Source: Pseudomonas alkylphenolica
Lineage (GTDB): Bacteria > Pseudomonadota > Gammaproteobacteria > Pseudomonadales > Pseudomonadaceae
NCBI RefSeq assembly: GCF_004025535.1
Contig: NZ_QJRG01000047.1
Location: 682,001-746,000 of the forward strand
Reading direction: 5' to 3'
Length of the DNA stretch: 64,000 nucleotides
A program made the position numbers and the translations under genes. Under the pieces are notes generated by a model. That model saw only the letters and a program-made list of their open reading frames with translations. It did no database searches and was not told the origin of the DNA. Shown piece by piece: positions 8,799 to 18,536 of this stretch; the first letter of the stretch is position 1, and every line of letters starts with the position of its first letter.

Positions 8799-9192
8799 CA
8801 AACGCTCCTCAGGCTGCGCGCGCGGCTTGGTTAGCCGGCTAGTTATTGGGTGTTGCGGCCATGTGGTGAGTACCTGCGAGGGCACCTGCCGGGCCGGCTT
8901 TTTTCGAGTATACGCACAAAGCGATACAAAACAACAACGCAAAAATACAATTTCGTGTCCTATGTTTGGGTGCTGGAGTGCTGGCGGATAGTGGGTTGGT
9001 GCGGCTTACAGCTGCATGAATGCGGGTTTTAGCAGCACTGAAGGGCATGAAACATCGCGACGAACGGATAATATTCCGATACAGATGTCTTTACTTATCT
9101 GTCAAAAAGCGTTGTGATACAGAAAATCTCATCAAGCGCATCGCTTTCTGTAGCTTTGTGCTGAAGCCGCCAGTTTTTCGAGGATTTACGCG
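8799..9192. promoter_or_regulatory. divergent promoter region between paaF and paaN
   Basis: About 390 bases without a gene, AT-richer than its surroundings. It contains CGATACAAAA (8932-8941), CGATACAG (9077-9084) and TGATACAGAAAA (9115-9126). These resemble the elements ahead of paaA and are candidate PaaX sites for both divergent units. Short frames crossing this stretch have no ribosome-binding site or recognisable product. Confidence 0.5.
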
Positions 9193-10878
9193 ATGCCGTC
9201 CACTGCCACCCGTGCTGCCCTGGAACTGTTCGACCATCACCGCCCCATGCTTGACCGCGCGCTGCAGGCCATTGCCGAGCGCAGCTACTGGTCGCCCTAC
9301 AGCGAACAGCTCAAGCAGTATCCGCAAGCGGCGGTAGAGGGCGCGCAAGCAGCATTCGAGGCGCTGCTCAACCAGTCGTTCGCTTTGCACGGCCCGGCAG
9401 CCGTGGCGCAAGTGGGGGCCGAGCGTTCGCCTTACGGCTTCGAGCTTGGCGTTCATTACGATCAATATGACGCCGAGCAGCTGCTGGCGCGCCAGCAGCA
9501 GGCACTGCCGGCCTGGCGCGATGCCGGCCCGCAGGCGCGGGTCGGTGCATGCCTGGAAATCCTCCAGCGCCTCAACGCGCTGAGCCCGACCCTGGCCCAT
9601 GCGGTAATGCACACCACCGGGCAGGGCTTCATGATGGCCTTCCAGGCCGGCGGCGCACATGCCCAGGACCGTGGCCTGGAAGCGCTGGCCTACGCCTGGC
9701 GGGCGATGGCCGAGGTACCGCAGGCGGCGCAGTGGATCAAGCCGCAGGGCAAATTCGACCCGCTGCAACTGGACAAGCGCTGGCACATCGTGCCGCGCGG
9801 CCTGTCGCTGGTAGTCGCCTGTTCAACCTTCCCGACCTGGAACACTTACCCGGGCCTGTTCGCTAGCCTGGCCACCGGTAACCCGGTGCTGGTCAAGGCG
9901 CACCCGGGGGCGATCCTGCCGGTGGCGATGAGCGTCAAGGTGGCCCAGGACGCGCTCGCCGAGCTGGGCTTCGACCCGGCGCTGGTCAGCCTGGTGGTCG
10001 ACACCCCGGAAGCACCGGTGGCGCAGCAGCTGGCGCTCGACCCACGGGTCAAGCTGGTCGACTTCACCGGCTCCAATGCCTTCGGCGAGTGGCTGGAACA
10101 CAACGCACTGCAGGCCCAGGTGTTCACCGAAAAGGCCGGCATCAACAGCGTGATCATCGACAGCACCCACGACCTCAAGGCGGTGGCGAAGAACCTGGCG
10201 TTCTCCCTGAGCCTGTACTCCGGGCAGATGTGCACCACCACCCAGGCTATCTATGTGCCACGCGGCGGTATCCGCAATGGTGACGAGCAGCTCAGCTTCG
10301 ATCAGGTCGCCGAGGCACTGGCCGCTGCCGTCAAAGGATTTCTTGCCGACAACGACCGCGCGTGTGCGGTGCTTGGCGCCATTCAGTCGCCGGCCACCGT
10401 GGCGCGCATCGACGCCTGCCGCGAACTCGGCGAGGTACTGCTCGACAGCGAAGTGCGCGAGCATCCGCAGTTCCCCGGCGCGCGGGTACACACGCCACTG
10501 CTGCTCAAGGTCGACGCCGCGCAGCGCGATGCCTACACGCAAGAGCGCTTCGGCCCGATCGCCTTCATCATTGCCACGGACGACAGCGCCCACAGCCTGC
10601 AGGTCGCCCGCGAAGTGATCGCCGCCAAAGGCGCCATGACCCTGGGCGTGTATTCCACTGACGAGGCGTTCCTCGAGCAGGCTGAAGCCTTGGCCCAGGA
10701 TGTTGCCGTGGCGCTGTCGGTGAACCTCGACGGCGGTGTGTTCGTCAACCAGTCGGCGGCCTTCAGTGACTTCCATGCCACTGGCGGCAACCCGGCAGCG
10801 AATGCCTCGATCAGTGACGGCGCCTTCGTCAGCCGACGCTTTGTCATCGTCCAGAGCCGCCGCCACGCGGCCCAATGA
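9193..10878 (+). CDS. paaN: PaaN, aldehyde dehydrogenase-type ring-opening pathway protein
   Basis: 561 residues, the length of the shorter PaaN class made of a single aldehyde dehydrogenase domain. The catalytic Cys347 lies in SGQMCTTTQ and the general-base Glu313 in FTEKAGINS. In the paa pathway the ALDH activity oxidises the semialdehyde released after oxepin ring hydrolysis. The MaoC-like hydratase domain that performs ring hydrolysis in E. coli PaaZ (about 680 residues) is absent here. A separate hydrolase or a second PaaZ must do that step. It is the first gene of paaN-paaY-paaX, 11 bases before paaY. Confidence 0.85.
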   Translation: MPSTATRAALELFDHHRPMLDRALQAIAERSYWSPYSEQLKQYPQAAVEGAQAAFEALLNQSFALHGPAAVAQVGAERSPYGFELGVHYDQYDAEQLLARQQQALPAWRDAGPQARVGACLEILQRLNALSPTLAHAVMHTTGQGFMMAFQAGGAHAQDRGLEALAYAWRAMAEVPQAAQWIKPQGKFDPLQLDKRWHIVPRGLSLVVACSTFPTWNTYPGLFASLATGNPVLVKAHPGAILPVAMSVKVAQDALAELGFDPALVSLVVDTPEAPVAQQLALDPRVKLVDFTGSNAFGEWLEHNALQAQVFTEKAGINSVIIDSTHDLKAVAKNLAFSLSLYSGQMCTTTQAIYVPRGGIRNGDEQLSFDQVAEALAAAVKGFLADNDRACAVLGAIQSPATVARIDACRELGEVLLDSEVREHPQFPGARVHTPLLLKVDAAQRDAYTQERFGPIAFIIATDDSAHSLQVAREVIAAKGAMTLGVYSTDEAFLEQAEALAQDVAVALSVNLDGGVFVNQSAAFSDFHATGGNPAANASISDGAFVSRRFVIVQSRRHAAQ

Positions 10879-10888
10879 GGACATCGTC

Positions 10889-11485
10889 ATGACCTGCTAC
10901 AGCCTTGACGGCCTGACTCCGGTGGTTCACCCCAGCGCCTATGTGCACCCCACGGCGGTGCTGATCGGTGACGTGATCATCGGTGCCGGCTGCTATGTCG
11001 GCCCGTTGGCCAGCCTGCGCGGCGACTTCGGGCGCATCGTCCTGGAGGAGGGCGCCAATATCCAGGACACCTGCGTGATGCACGGCTTCCCTGAAAGCGA
11101 CACAGTGGTCGGGCGCAACGGCCACATCGGCCATGGCGCCGTGCTGCACGGCTGCCGCATCGGCGAAGACGTACTGGTCGGCATGAATGCAGTGGTGATG
11201 GACAACGCCGAGATTGGCCCGCGTTCGTTTGTGGCGGCGACCACTTTCGTGAAGGCGGGCTTTCGTTGCGACGAGCAGTCGCTGGTGCTCGGAGCACCGG
11301 CGCAGGTCAAGCGCCGCCTCAGTGACGAGGAAGTGGCCTGGAAGCGGGCAGGCACCGAGGAATACCAGCGCCTTGCCCAGCGCTGCCTGCAGGGCATGGT
11401 CGCCTGCGAGCCGCTGCGCGAGGTCGAGACGGACCGTCCGCGAATCTCTGCCAGCACCTTGCGGCCCAAAGGGGAGGGGCAATGA
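10889..11485 (+). CDS. paaY: PaaY, hexapeptide-repeat thioesterase of the phenylacetate pathway
   Basis: 198 residues. The left-handed beta-helix hexapeptide repeats run from about residue 12 to 140 (for example VLIGDVIIGAGCYVGPLASLRGDFGR), with the carbonic-anhydrase-like histidines in HGFPES and HIGHGAVLHGC. PaaY is a thioesterase thought to relieve inhibition by dead-end CoA products. The start at 10889 (MTCYSLDGLTPVV) lies 11 bases after the paaN stop; the open frame extends further upstream only inside paaN. Confidence 0.92.
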   Translation: MTCYSLDGLTPVVHPSAYVHPTAVLIGDVIIGAGCYVGPLASLRGDFGRIVLEEGANIQDTCVMHGFPESDTVVGRNGHIGHGAVLHGCRIGEDVLVGMNAVVMDNAEIGPRSFVAATTFVKAGFRCDEQSLVLGAPAQVKRRLSDEEVAWKRAGTEEYQRLAQRCLQGMVACEPLREVETDRPRISASTLRPKGEGQ

Positions 11486-11568
11486 GCAGTGCGGCGAAGG
11501 TCAGTGGCAATGGCCAGGACTGGCGTGCAGCGGGTATATTTCGCAGTACTTTAATGCCCGGTTCTCCC

Positions 11569-12492
11569 ATGACGTCCCTTGCCCCCTTAAATCAGTTGAT
11601 TACCCGTTTCCAGCAGCAGACGCCGCTGCGTGCCAGTTCGCTGATCATCACCCTCTACGGTGATGCCATCGAACCGCACGGTGGAACGGTGTGGCTCGGT
11701 AGCCTGATCCAGTTGCTCGAACCCATCGGCATCAACGAACGGCTGATCCGTACCTCGATCTTCCGCCTGACCAAGGAAGGCTGGTTGAGCGCCGAGAAAG
11801 TCGGGCGGCGCAGCTACTACAGCCTGACCGGAACCGGTCGGCGGCGATTCGAGAAGGCGTTCAAGCGGGTCTACAGTTCGGCGCTGCCGGCCTGGGACGG
11901 TTCGTGGACCCTGGCGCTGCTGTCGCAATTGCCGCAGGACAAGCGCAAACAGGTGCGCGAAGAGCTGGAGTGGCAAGGTTTTGGTGCGATTTCGCCGGTG
12001 ATGCTGGCCTGCCCGCGCTGCGAGCGTTCCGACGTCGTCGCGACCCTGCAGGACCTTGAGGTGCTCGAAGACACCATTCTGTTCGAGACCACTGCGCAAG
12101 ACGTGCTGGCCTCCAAGGCCCTGCGCATGCAGGTGCGCGAGAGCTGGAACATCGAGGCCCTGGCCGCGCAGTACAGCGAGTTCATCCAGTTGTTCCGCCC
12201 CTTGTGGCAGGCGCTGCGCGAGCAGGACCAATTGCAGCCGATGGACTGCTTTCTGGCGCGAACCTTGCTCATTCACGAATACCGCAAATTGCTGCTGCGT
12301 GATCCGCAGCTGCCTGACGAGTTGCTCCCCGGTGACTGGGAAGGGCGTGCGGCGCGGCAGCTGTGTCGCAACATCTACCGCCTGGTCCAGGCCAAAGGTG
12401 AGGAGTTCCTGAGCAGCGCGCTGGAAACCGCCGACGGCCCGTTGCCGGAAGTGGGCGAAAGTTTTTATCTGCGTTTCGGTGGGCTTAAATAA
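11569..12492 (+). CDS. paaX: PaaX, phenylacetyl-CoA-responsive repressor
   Basis: 307 residues, the family length. It is a GntR-like winged-helix repressor released by phenylacetyl-CoA. The N-terminal domain contains RTSIFRLTKEGWLSAEKVGRR (about 49-69), the DNA-binding part. A longer frame from 11482 exists, but conserved sequence begins at MTSLAPLNQLI (11569). The extra 29 residues look like untranslated leader between paaY and paaX. It is likely co-transcribed with paaN and paaY and represses its own unit together with paaA and paaF. Confidence 0.93.
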   Translation: MTSLAPLNQLITRFQQQTPLRASSLIITLYGDAIEPHGGTVWLGSLIQLLEPIGINERLIRTSIFRLTKEGWLSAEKVGRRSYYSLTGTGRRRFEKAFKRVYSSALPAWDGSWTLALLSQLPQDKRKQVREELEWQGFGAISPVMLACPRCERSDVVATLQDLEVLEDTILFETTAQDVLASKALRMQVRESWNIEALAAQYSEFIQLFRPLWQALREQDQLQPMDCFLARTLLIHEYRKLLLRDPQLPDELLPGDWEGRAARQLCRNIYRLVQAKGEEFLSSALETADGPLPEVGESFYLRFGGLK

Positions 12493-12594
12493 GCGCGCCG
12501 GAGCGTGCGAGCGTTGCCAGATGATGAGGTAACCCAGGCGCGATGAGGTCGGCGCCTGGCCAATAATAAAAATATCAGCGAGGCCTGTAACATC

Positions 12595-13512
12595 ATGATG
12601 ACTGCAAGTGCACTCAGGGCAGACCGTTTTGATGAATGGCTGCAAAAAATCAACCAGGCCTGTGGTCGTTTTTGCGCGACCACCCTGGGGCCCGAATTTT
12701 CCGGCTCGGTCAAGGAGCACAAGGTCGGCGCGATCAAGCTGAGCCTGGTGGATGTGGCCCAGGCCCGTCTGTATCGCACCGGGCGCGAGGTGGAACAAAG
12801 CGAGGGCAAGCACTTTTTCGCCGCGTTTCAGCTGCAGGGCCAGGCCGGCATGGAGCAGGACGGCAAGCGTGTAACGCTGCGTCCTGGCGACATCACCCTG
12901 ATCGATGCCACCTTGCCCAGCGACTTCACCTACAGCGACAACTCACGTCAGTTGTCGTTGATTCTGCCGCGACACCTGGTCGAGCACAGCCAGCGCTTCA
13001 GCAGCATTCGCTGCGCCCAGCGTATCGATGCCAGCTCGCCGATTGCGTTACTGGCCAACCGGCTGGTGCTGGAGGCGAGCAACATGGACACGCTCAGCCT
13101 GCAGGAGAGCGAAGCCACCCTGGAGGCGATCATCAGTTTGCTGCGCCCGGTCATCGGCAGCAACGAGGCGGATCCGGATGCCCATGAGCGGCTGTTCCGC
13201 AAAACCATCGCCTTCATCGATGAGCACATTCGCAGCGAAGAACTGTGCCCGGAGCTGCTTGCACGCGAGGTCGGGGTGTCGGTACGCGGTTTGTACCGGA
13301 TGTTCTCGAAGAAGGGCCTGGTGGTTGCCCAGTACATCAAGAGCCGGCGCCTGGACTTCTGCGCCGAGTCGCTGCGCCACGGCGGCGCGGAACAGAAGCT
13401 GTCGGCCTTGGGTTATTCCTGGGGCTTTTCCGACGCCAGCTATTTCTCCACCGCTTTCAAAGCCCGCTTTGGCGTATCGCCGGGTGAATACCGCAAGCGT
13501 TACCAGCACTGA
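12595..13512 (+). CDS. feaR: AraC-family regulator, FeaR-like
   Basis: 305 residues. An N-terminal AraC-binding-like ligand domain (GDITLIDATLPSDFTYS at about 98-114) is followed by two helix-turn-helix motifs: LLAREVGVSVRGLYRMF and LGYSWGFSDASYFSTAFKARFGVSPGEYRK. Length and architecture match FeaR, the activator of aromatic-amine catabolism. Its position between paaX and the phenylacetaldehyde dehydrogenase genes supports that. Two ATGs are adjacent at 12595 and 12598. It probably binds the tandem TGGCA sites described here, which is inference. Confidence 0.82.
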   Translation: MMTASALRADRFDEWLQKINQACGRFCATTLGPEFSGSVKEHKVGAIKLSLVDVAQARLYRTGREVEQSEGKHFFAAFQLQGQAGMEQDGKRVTLRPGDITLIDATLPSDFTYSDNSRQLSLILPRHLVEHSQRFSSIRCAQRIDASSPIALLANRLVLEASNMDTLSLQESEATLEAIISLLRPVIGSNEADPDAHERLFRKTIAFIDEHIRSEELCPELLAREVGVSVRGLYRMFSKKGLVVAQYIKSRRLDFCAESLRHGGAEQKLSALGYSWGFSDASYFSTAFKARFGVSPGEYRKRYQH

Positions 13513-13525
13513 TCTCCCGCCTACC

Positions 13526-13553
13526 GCAACCCTGCACCGACGTGCAGGGTTGC
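13526..13553 (+). terminator. strong hairpin after feaR
   Basis: A perfect 12-bp stem (GCAACCCTGCAC with GTGCAGGGTTGC, loop CGAC) lies 14 bases after the feaR stop. There is no T tract, so it may act as a weak or factor-assisted terminator, or protect the 3' end. Confidence 0.5.
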
Positions 13554-13598
13554 GTCCCCTGAGCCGCTATTGGCGCGCTGTCCTCATCACCGTCAGGT

Positions 13599-13635
13599 TG
13601 GCACTGCAGCCAATACGACTGGCATGCAGAAAAAA
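13599..13635 (+). promoter_or_regulatory. tandem FeaR-type operator ahead of cytochrome c-feaB
   Basis: Two direct elements: TGGCA at 13599 followed after 8 bases by AAT, and TGGCA at 13620 followed after 8 bases by AAA. The starts are 21 bp apart, two helical turns. A -10-like TTAAAT begins at 13657, 22 bases past the second element. This places the downstream element where an AraC-type activator would contact RNA polymerase. The same arrangement is found upstream of aauB and of the barrel gene. Confidence 0.65.
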
Positions 13636-13762
13636 ACCTTGTTTGGCCACTGCGGTTTAAATCGACAGGTCAAAGACCATCGTCCGCCTGAACGGCCGAT
13701 GGCTTCCCCATGGCAGGAGTTTTAACGGGCAGTCGGATGCTCAGGTCAGAGGTTTCAGATTC

Positions 13763-14164
13763 ATGCATAACAACAAGATTCGCCGGTGCCTGGCCGGCCT
13801 CACCGTGCTGGCGCTGTTTCAGGTTTCTCAAGTGCAGGCGGCTGCTGCCTGCGCACCCGCCGCGGTGCAGAAGGGTAGCCAGCTGTTCGCCCAGGAGTGC
13901 TCGGTGTGCCACGCCGTGCAAAAGGGCGTGACCGGCATGATGGGGGTCAACCTCAATGGCGTCGCTGGCCGCACCTCGGGCACGTTCCCGGGCTTCAGCT
14001 ATTCCCAGGCGATGAAAGACAAGGCCGTGGACTGGAAAGCCGAGAGCCTGCAGGCCTTCATTACCCAGCCGCAGGCCTTCGTGCCTGGCACCTACATGCC
14101 CTACACGGGGATGGCGGCTGCAGAAGACAGCGCCGCGGTTGCCTGTTTCCTGACCCAGCAGTGA
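13763..14164 (+). CDS. small periplasmic class I cytochrome c
   Basis: 133 residues with an N-terminal signal peptide (MHNNKIRRCLAGLTVLALF..., cleavage near VQAAA) and a single haem site ECSVCHAVQKG. The axial Met is probably in TYMPYTGM near the C-terminus. It precedes the phenylacetaldehyde dehydrogenase gene by 35 bases and shares its promoter. It may be an electron acceptor for the amine dehydrogenase encoded 6 kb away; that partner is inferred. Confidence 0.85.
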   Translation: MHNNKIRRCLAGLTVLALFQVSQVQAAAACAPAAVQKGSQLFAQECSVCHAVQKGVTGMMGVNLNGVAGRTSGTFPGFSYSQAMKDKAVDWKAESLQAFITQPQAFVPGTYMPYTGMAAAEDSAAVACFLTQQ

Positions 14165-14199
14165 GCCTGGGTCGACTCGATCAATGATGAGGAATGCGA

Positions 14200-15687
14200 A
14201 TGAGCAAGGTTGATGTACTGCCACAGGTAGCCGCTTTTCTGCAGCGTCGGCACGGCTGCTTCATCGATGGCCAGTGGGTGGTGCCGGAAGGCGCTGCGTC
14301 GCCGGTGTTGAACCCGGCCACCGGTGAAACCATTGCCGAGGTGGCGGACGCCAGCCTGGAGCTGGTCGAGCGTGCCGTACTTTCGTCGCGCAAGGCGCAC
14401 GAAGCGCGGGTGTGGTCGGGGCTGCGCCCGGCCGATCGCGAGCGCATCCTGCTGCGCTTTACTGCGCTGGTAGAAGAGCACGGCGAAGAACTGGCGCAGT
14501 TGGAAACCCTGTGCCAGGGCAAGTCGATCAACATGGCGCGGATGCTTGATGTCAACGCCACGGTCGAGTTCATGCGCTACATGTCCGGCTGGGCGACGAA
14601 GATTGAAGGGCAGGCCCTCGACGTCTCCATCCCGCTGCCGGAAGGCGCGCGTTACACCGCGTTTGCCCGCCGCGAGCCGGTGGGTGTGGTGGCCGGTATC
14701 GTGCCGTGGAACTTCCCGCTGATGATCACCACCTGGAAGGTGATGCCGGCACTGGCCACCGGTTGCACGGTGGTGATCAAACCGTCGCCGGAAACCCCGC
14801 TGACGGCCCTGCGCCTGGCCGAGCTGGCGATCGAGGCGGGCATTCCTGCTGGCGTCTTCAACCTGGTGACTGGCGGCGGCAATGTCGGCCAGGCGCTGGC
14901 CTCGCACCAGAAGATCGACAAGGTGTCGTTCACCGGCTCGACCGCCGTCGGCAAGATCGTCGGCAGCGTCGCCGTGCAGAACATGACCCGCTTCGCGCTG
15001 GAGCTGGGCGGCAAGAACCCGATGATCATCCTCGCCGATGCCGACATCGACAAAGCCGTGCAGGGCGCGCTGCTGGGCGGCCTGCTCAACAACGGCCAGG
15101 TGTGTGCCGCGGCCTCGCGCTTCTATGTGCACCGCTCGCGCTACGACGACTTCGTTGCCGGCCTGGCGGCAGCGGTATCCGGCATGCCGATCGGTGCCGG
15201 CATGGACACTACCGCCGCGGTCAACCCGCTGGTGTCGCGCAAGCAGCAGCAGAGCGTGCTCCAGCACATCGAGACGGCCAAGCAGGAAGGTGCCCGCGTG
15301 GTCACCGGTGGCGAGCTGATCGACAGCGCTGGCTTCTACGTGCAGCCGACCGTGCTTGCCGACGTCAACCATGAGATGGCGGTGGCCCGCGCTGAAGTGT
15401 TCGGCCCGGTGCTGTCGGTGATTCCGTTCGACGACGAAGAGCAGGCCATTGCCATGGCCAACGACAGTGTTTACGGCCTTGCGGCGAGCTTGTGGACCAA
15501 TGACCTGACCAAGGCGATGAACCTGGTGCCGCGCATCGAGGCCGGTACCGTGTGGGTCAACGCCCACGTGTTGCTCGACCCGAACATGCCGTTTGGTGGG
15601 CTCAAGCAATCGGGCATGGGCCGTGAGTTTGGCCGTGCGGTGGTTGAGGCCTATACCGAGATCAAATCGGTGTGCATCGCACACTGA
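14200..15687 (+). CDS. feaB: phenylacetaldehyde dehydrogenase
   Basis: 495 residues, a complete aldehyde dehydrogenase. Glu268 lies in LELGGKNP and nucleophilic Cys302 in NGQVCAAASR. The Rossmann loop FTGSTAVGKI is present. Sequence and context (FeaR, paa genes, aromatic amine dehydrogenase) point to oxidation of phenylacetaldehyde to phenylacetate, feeding PaaK. GAGG at 14189-14192 is seven bases from the ATG at 14200, so this start is favoured over the ATG at 14194. Confidence 0.88.
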   Translation: MSKVDVLPQVAAFLQRRHGCFIDGQWVVPEGAASPVLNPATGETIAEVADASLELVERAVLSSRKAHEARVWSGLRPADRERILLRFTALVEEHGEELAQLETLCQGKSINMARMLDVNATVEFMRYMSGWATKIEGQALDVSIPLPEGARYTAFARREPVGVVAGIVPWNFPLMITTWKVMPALATGCTVVIKPSPETPLTALRLAELAIEAGIPAGVFNLVTGGGNVGQALASHQKIDKVSFTGSTAVGKIVGSVAVQNMTRFALELGGKNPMIILADADIDKAVQGALLGGLLNNGQVCAAASRFYVHRSRYDDFVAGLAAAVSGMPIGAGMDTTAAVNPLVSRKQQQSVLQHIETAKQEGARVVTGGELIDSAGFYVQPTVLADVNHEMAVARAEVFGPVLSVIPFDDEEQAIAMANDSVYGLAASLWTNDLTKAMNLVPRIEAGTVWVNAHVLLDPNMPFGGLKQSGMGREFGRAVVEAYTEIKSVCIAH

Positions 15688-15705
15688 TCGTTTCGTGCTC
15701 CTTTC

Positions 15706-15733
15706 AGGTAGGCCTCAGGCCTGCCTTTTTTTT
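15706..15733 (+). terminator. intrinsic terminator after feaB
   Basis: A 9-bp stem (AGGTAGGCC with GGCCTGCCT, one G-T pair, loop TCA) followed by eight T, 18 bases after the feaB stop. Confidence 0.9.
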
Positions 15734-15942
15734 GGGGGTTCTTCACAAGGTCTTGGGTTGGGTGATGCGACTGTGGCATGTCCATTACCTATGGGGTTGC
15801 TGCTGGCCGCTTCCGCCCTTACGGCGGCACCCTGTTGTCTTGGTGTATGGACAGGAAACTTAGTGGGCACCTTCGGCGCGATCTCCAGCCGGTATTTCGT
15901 GAGAACGCCGGTTTTCTGGTGTTCAGAGCTCAACCTGAATGG

Positions 15943-18536
15943 TCAGACGATGAAGTTCACCAATCGATTAGGCACCACGATCATCCTTCCAGTGCCCACC
16001 AGATATTTGCTCAACTCCGAATCGGACAGCGCCTGGGCTCGAATTGTGTCCTGATCGGCATCAGCCGGCACCATTATTTCTCCGCGCAATCTGCCATTGA
16101 TCTGCACCATCAACTTCACTTCGTCCTGCCTCAAAGCGTCGCAGTCTGGGGTCGGCCAGGGACTGTCGTAGATCTCGCCGGGGAACTCCAATGCCTCCCA
16201 GAGTATCTGGGAGATATGCGGTGTCACAGGATGCAGCACCTGCAAGAGAATGGACATGCTTTCCCGGCAAACCTGGCGACCAGCGCTGTGGGCACTCTCC
16301 AGCACTTTGAGCAGCTTCATCGCACCCGATACGACGGTGTTGTACCGCAGCCGATCATAATCGTTATTGATTTGCTTCAACACGTTATGGGTCATGAAAC
16401 GCACACGGCTGGCTTCTGCGGCGTCTATCGCCTGGTCCTCACTTTCGCTCCAGCGTTTCTGCTCATTAGCGGCAAAACTCCAGAGACGGCGCAGGAAGCG
16501 AGAAGCGCCTTCCACACCGCTGTCGCTCCAGATCGTGCTCTGATCAGGTGGGCCGGCAAAAATGGTGAATAGCCGAGCGGTATCCGCTCCATACCGGTTG
16601 ATGATGTCCTTGGGCTCGACGACGTTGTTCTTCGACTTGGACATCTTCTCCACTCCTCCCAGGGTGACGGGCAAGCCATCTTCGATCGCTGTGGCGCTGA
16701 TCGGGCGGCCTTTTTCATCGTATTGAACCGATACTTCGGAGGGGTAGAACCACCGTCGGCTGCCGTCCTGTGCCTTGCGGTAATAGCTTTCCCGCAGCAG
16801 CATGCCCTGAGTGAACAGGTTCTTGAATGGTTCACTAAAGTCCACCAACTCTTCGTCGCGCATCGCTCTGGTCCAGAATCTGGCGTAGAGCAAGTGCAGC
16901 ACCGCATGCTCGATGCCGCCGATGTACTGGTCGATGGGCATCCAGTATCGGTTGCCATGCCCTACCATTGAGGTGTGGCAGTCGGGATCGCAGTAGCGCA
17001 TGAAATACCAGCTCGAGTCGACAAAGGTGTCCATTGTGTCCGTTTCCCGCAGCGCGGGTGCGGCACAACGAGGGCACGCGACATGGCGGAACGATTCATG
17101 CTGCTGCAAAGGATTGCCGCTTCCGTCGGGAATGCAATCGGTCGGCAGGATTACTGGCAGATCTGCGTAAGGCACCGGCATCTCACCACAGTGTTTGCAG
17201 TGAATGATCGGAATCGGAGTTCCCCAGTATCGTTGTCGGGAGATTCCCCAGTCTCGCAGTCGCCACGTGGTGGCTTGCTCGCCACGCCCACACTCGGTCA
17301 GGGCATCGACGATTGCTTGGGTCGCCTGCTCCACCGTGAGACCGTCGTAGGCGCCCGAGTTGATCAAGTGACCTTCCCGGCTGCCATATCGATCTGACCA
17401 GGTTGTAGGGTCATGAGAAACGCCATCGAACGCGATTACGGGCTTTATGGGCAAGTCGTACTGACAGGCAAAATCGAAGTCGCGTTCATCGTGGGCCGGT
17501 ACTCCATCAGGGCGCCTTCCCCATGCTCACCCACCACATGGTTGGTGATCCACACGGGGACTGGCTCACCAGTCAACGGGTGCTCTACGTGCAAGCCGCC
17601 CGGGACGCCGAGTTTCGCCTGGGCGTCGGCGGCGGGGCCGGCCAGCGTCGCCTGTCGACATGCCTGCACCAGTGGTTCGAGCCCAGGATTGAGCTCCGTG
17701 GCACGCTTGGCCAGTGGATGGTCAGGAGAAACGGCGCAGAACGTCACGCCCATCAGCGTATCGACGCGTGAGGTGAACACCCACAGCTTGCCTGCGCCTA
17801 TCAGCTGGCCGTTGGCGTCTTCGATTGTGTGGGTAAAGGCCAGGCGAACCCCATTGGCCTTGCCGATCCAGTTGCGCTGCATGCTGCGGACCATGTCCGG
17901 CCAACCCTCCAGGGTATCGATGGCCGACAGCAGCTCCTCGCCATACTGGGTGATGCGTAGGTAGTAGCCAGGAATTTCGCGTTTCTCTACGAGCGCTCCG
18001 GATCGCCAGCCCCGACCGTCCACCACTTGCTCGTTGGCCAGCACGGTCTGGTCGAGGGGGTCCCAGTTGACGATTTGGGTCTTCTTGTAGGCCAAGCCCT
18101 TTTCCAGCAACTTCAAGAAGAACCACTGGTTCCATTTGTAGTACTCGGGATCGCAGGTGGCGATTTCCCGTGACCAGTCGAACGCCAGTCCCAATGGCTG
18201 CATCTGCGACTTCATGTCGGCAATGTTCATCCGTGTCCAATGAGCGGGCGACACGCCTGACTGCATCGCGGCGTTCTCTGCCGGTAGGCCGAACGCATCC
18301 CACCCCATCGGCATCAGAACGTTGTAGCCCTTCATTCGCAAGTGGCGGGCCAACATGTCGTTGATCGTATAGTTGCGCACATGCCCCATGTGCAACTTTC
18401 CGGAAGGGTAGGGCAGCATCGAACAGGCATAGAATTTAGGCCGGCTTTCGTCTTCGATAGCCTTGAATGCTTCATCGCGAAGCCATTTGGCCTGAGCCGT
18501 ACTTTCAACCCAGGCAGGATCATATTGCTGTCGCAT
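15943..18536 (-). pseudogene. leuS: second-type leucyl-tRNA synthetase, one frameshift
   Basis: Two abutting minus-strand frames together encode a whole LeuRS of about 864 residues. The first frame (18536 to about 17505) has the HIGH signature as SGKLHMGHVRNY and the editing-domain motif FTSRVDTLMGV. The second (about 17505 to 15943) has KMSKSKNNV, the tRNA-binding domain and a normal C-terminus. In-frame sequence stops at ALM and resumes if one G is restored near 17502-17506, giving GVPAHDERDFDFACQYDLPIK. The start at 18536 has GAGG upstream. No usual leuS neighbours are present, so this is probably an extra copy. It may be a real pseudogene or a sequencing error. Confidence 0.85.
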
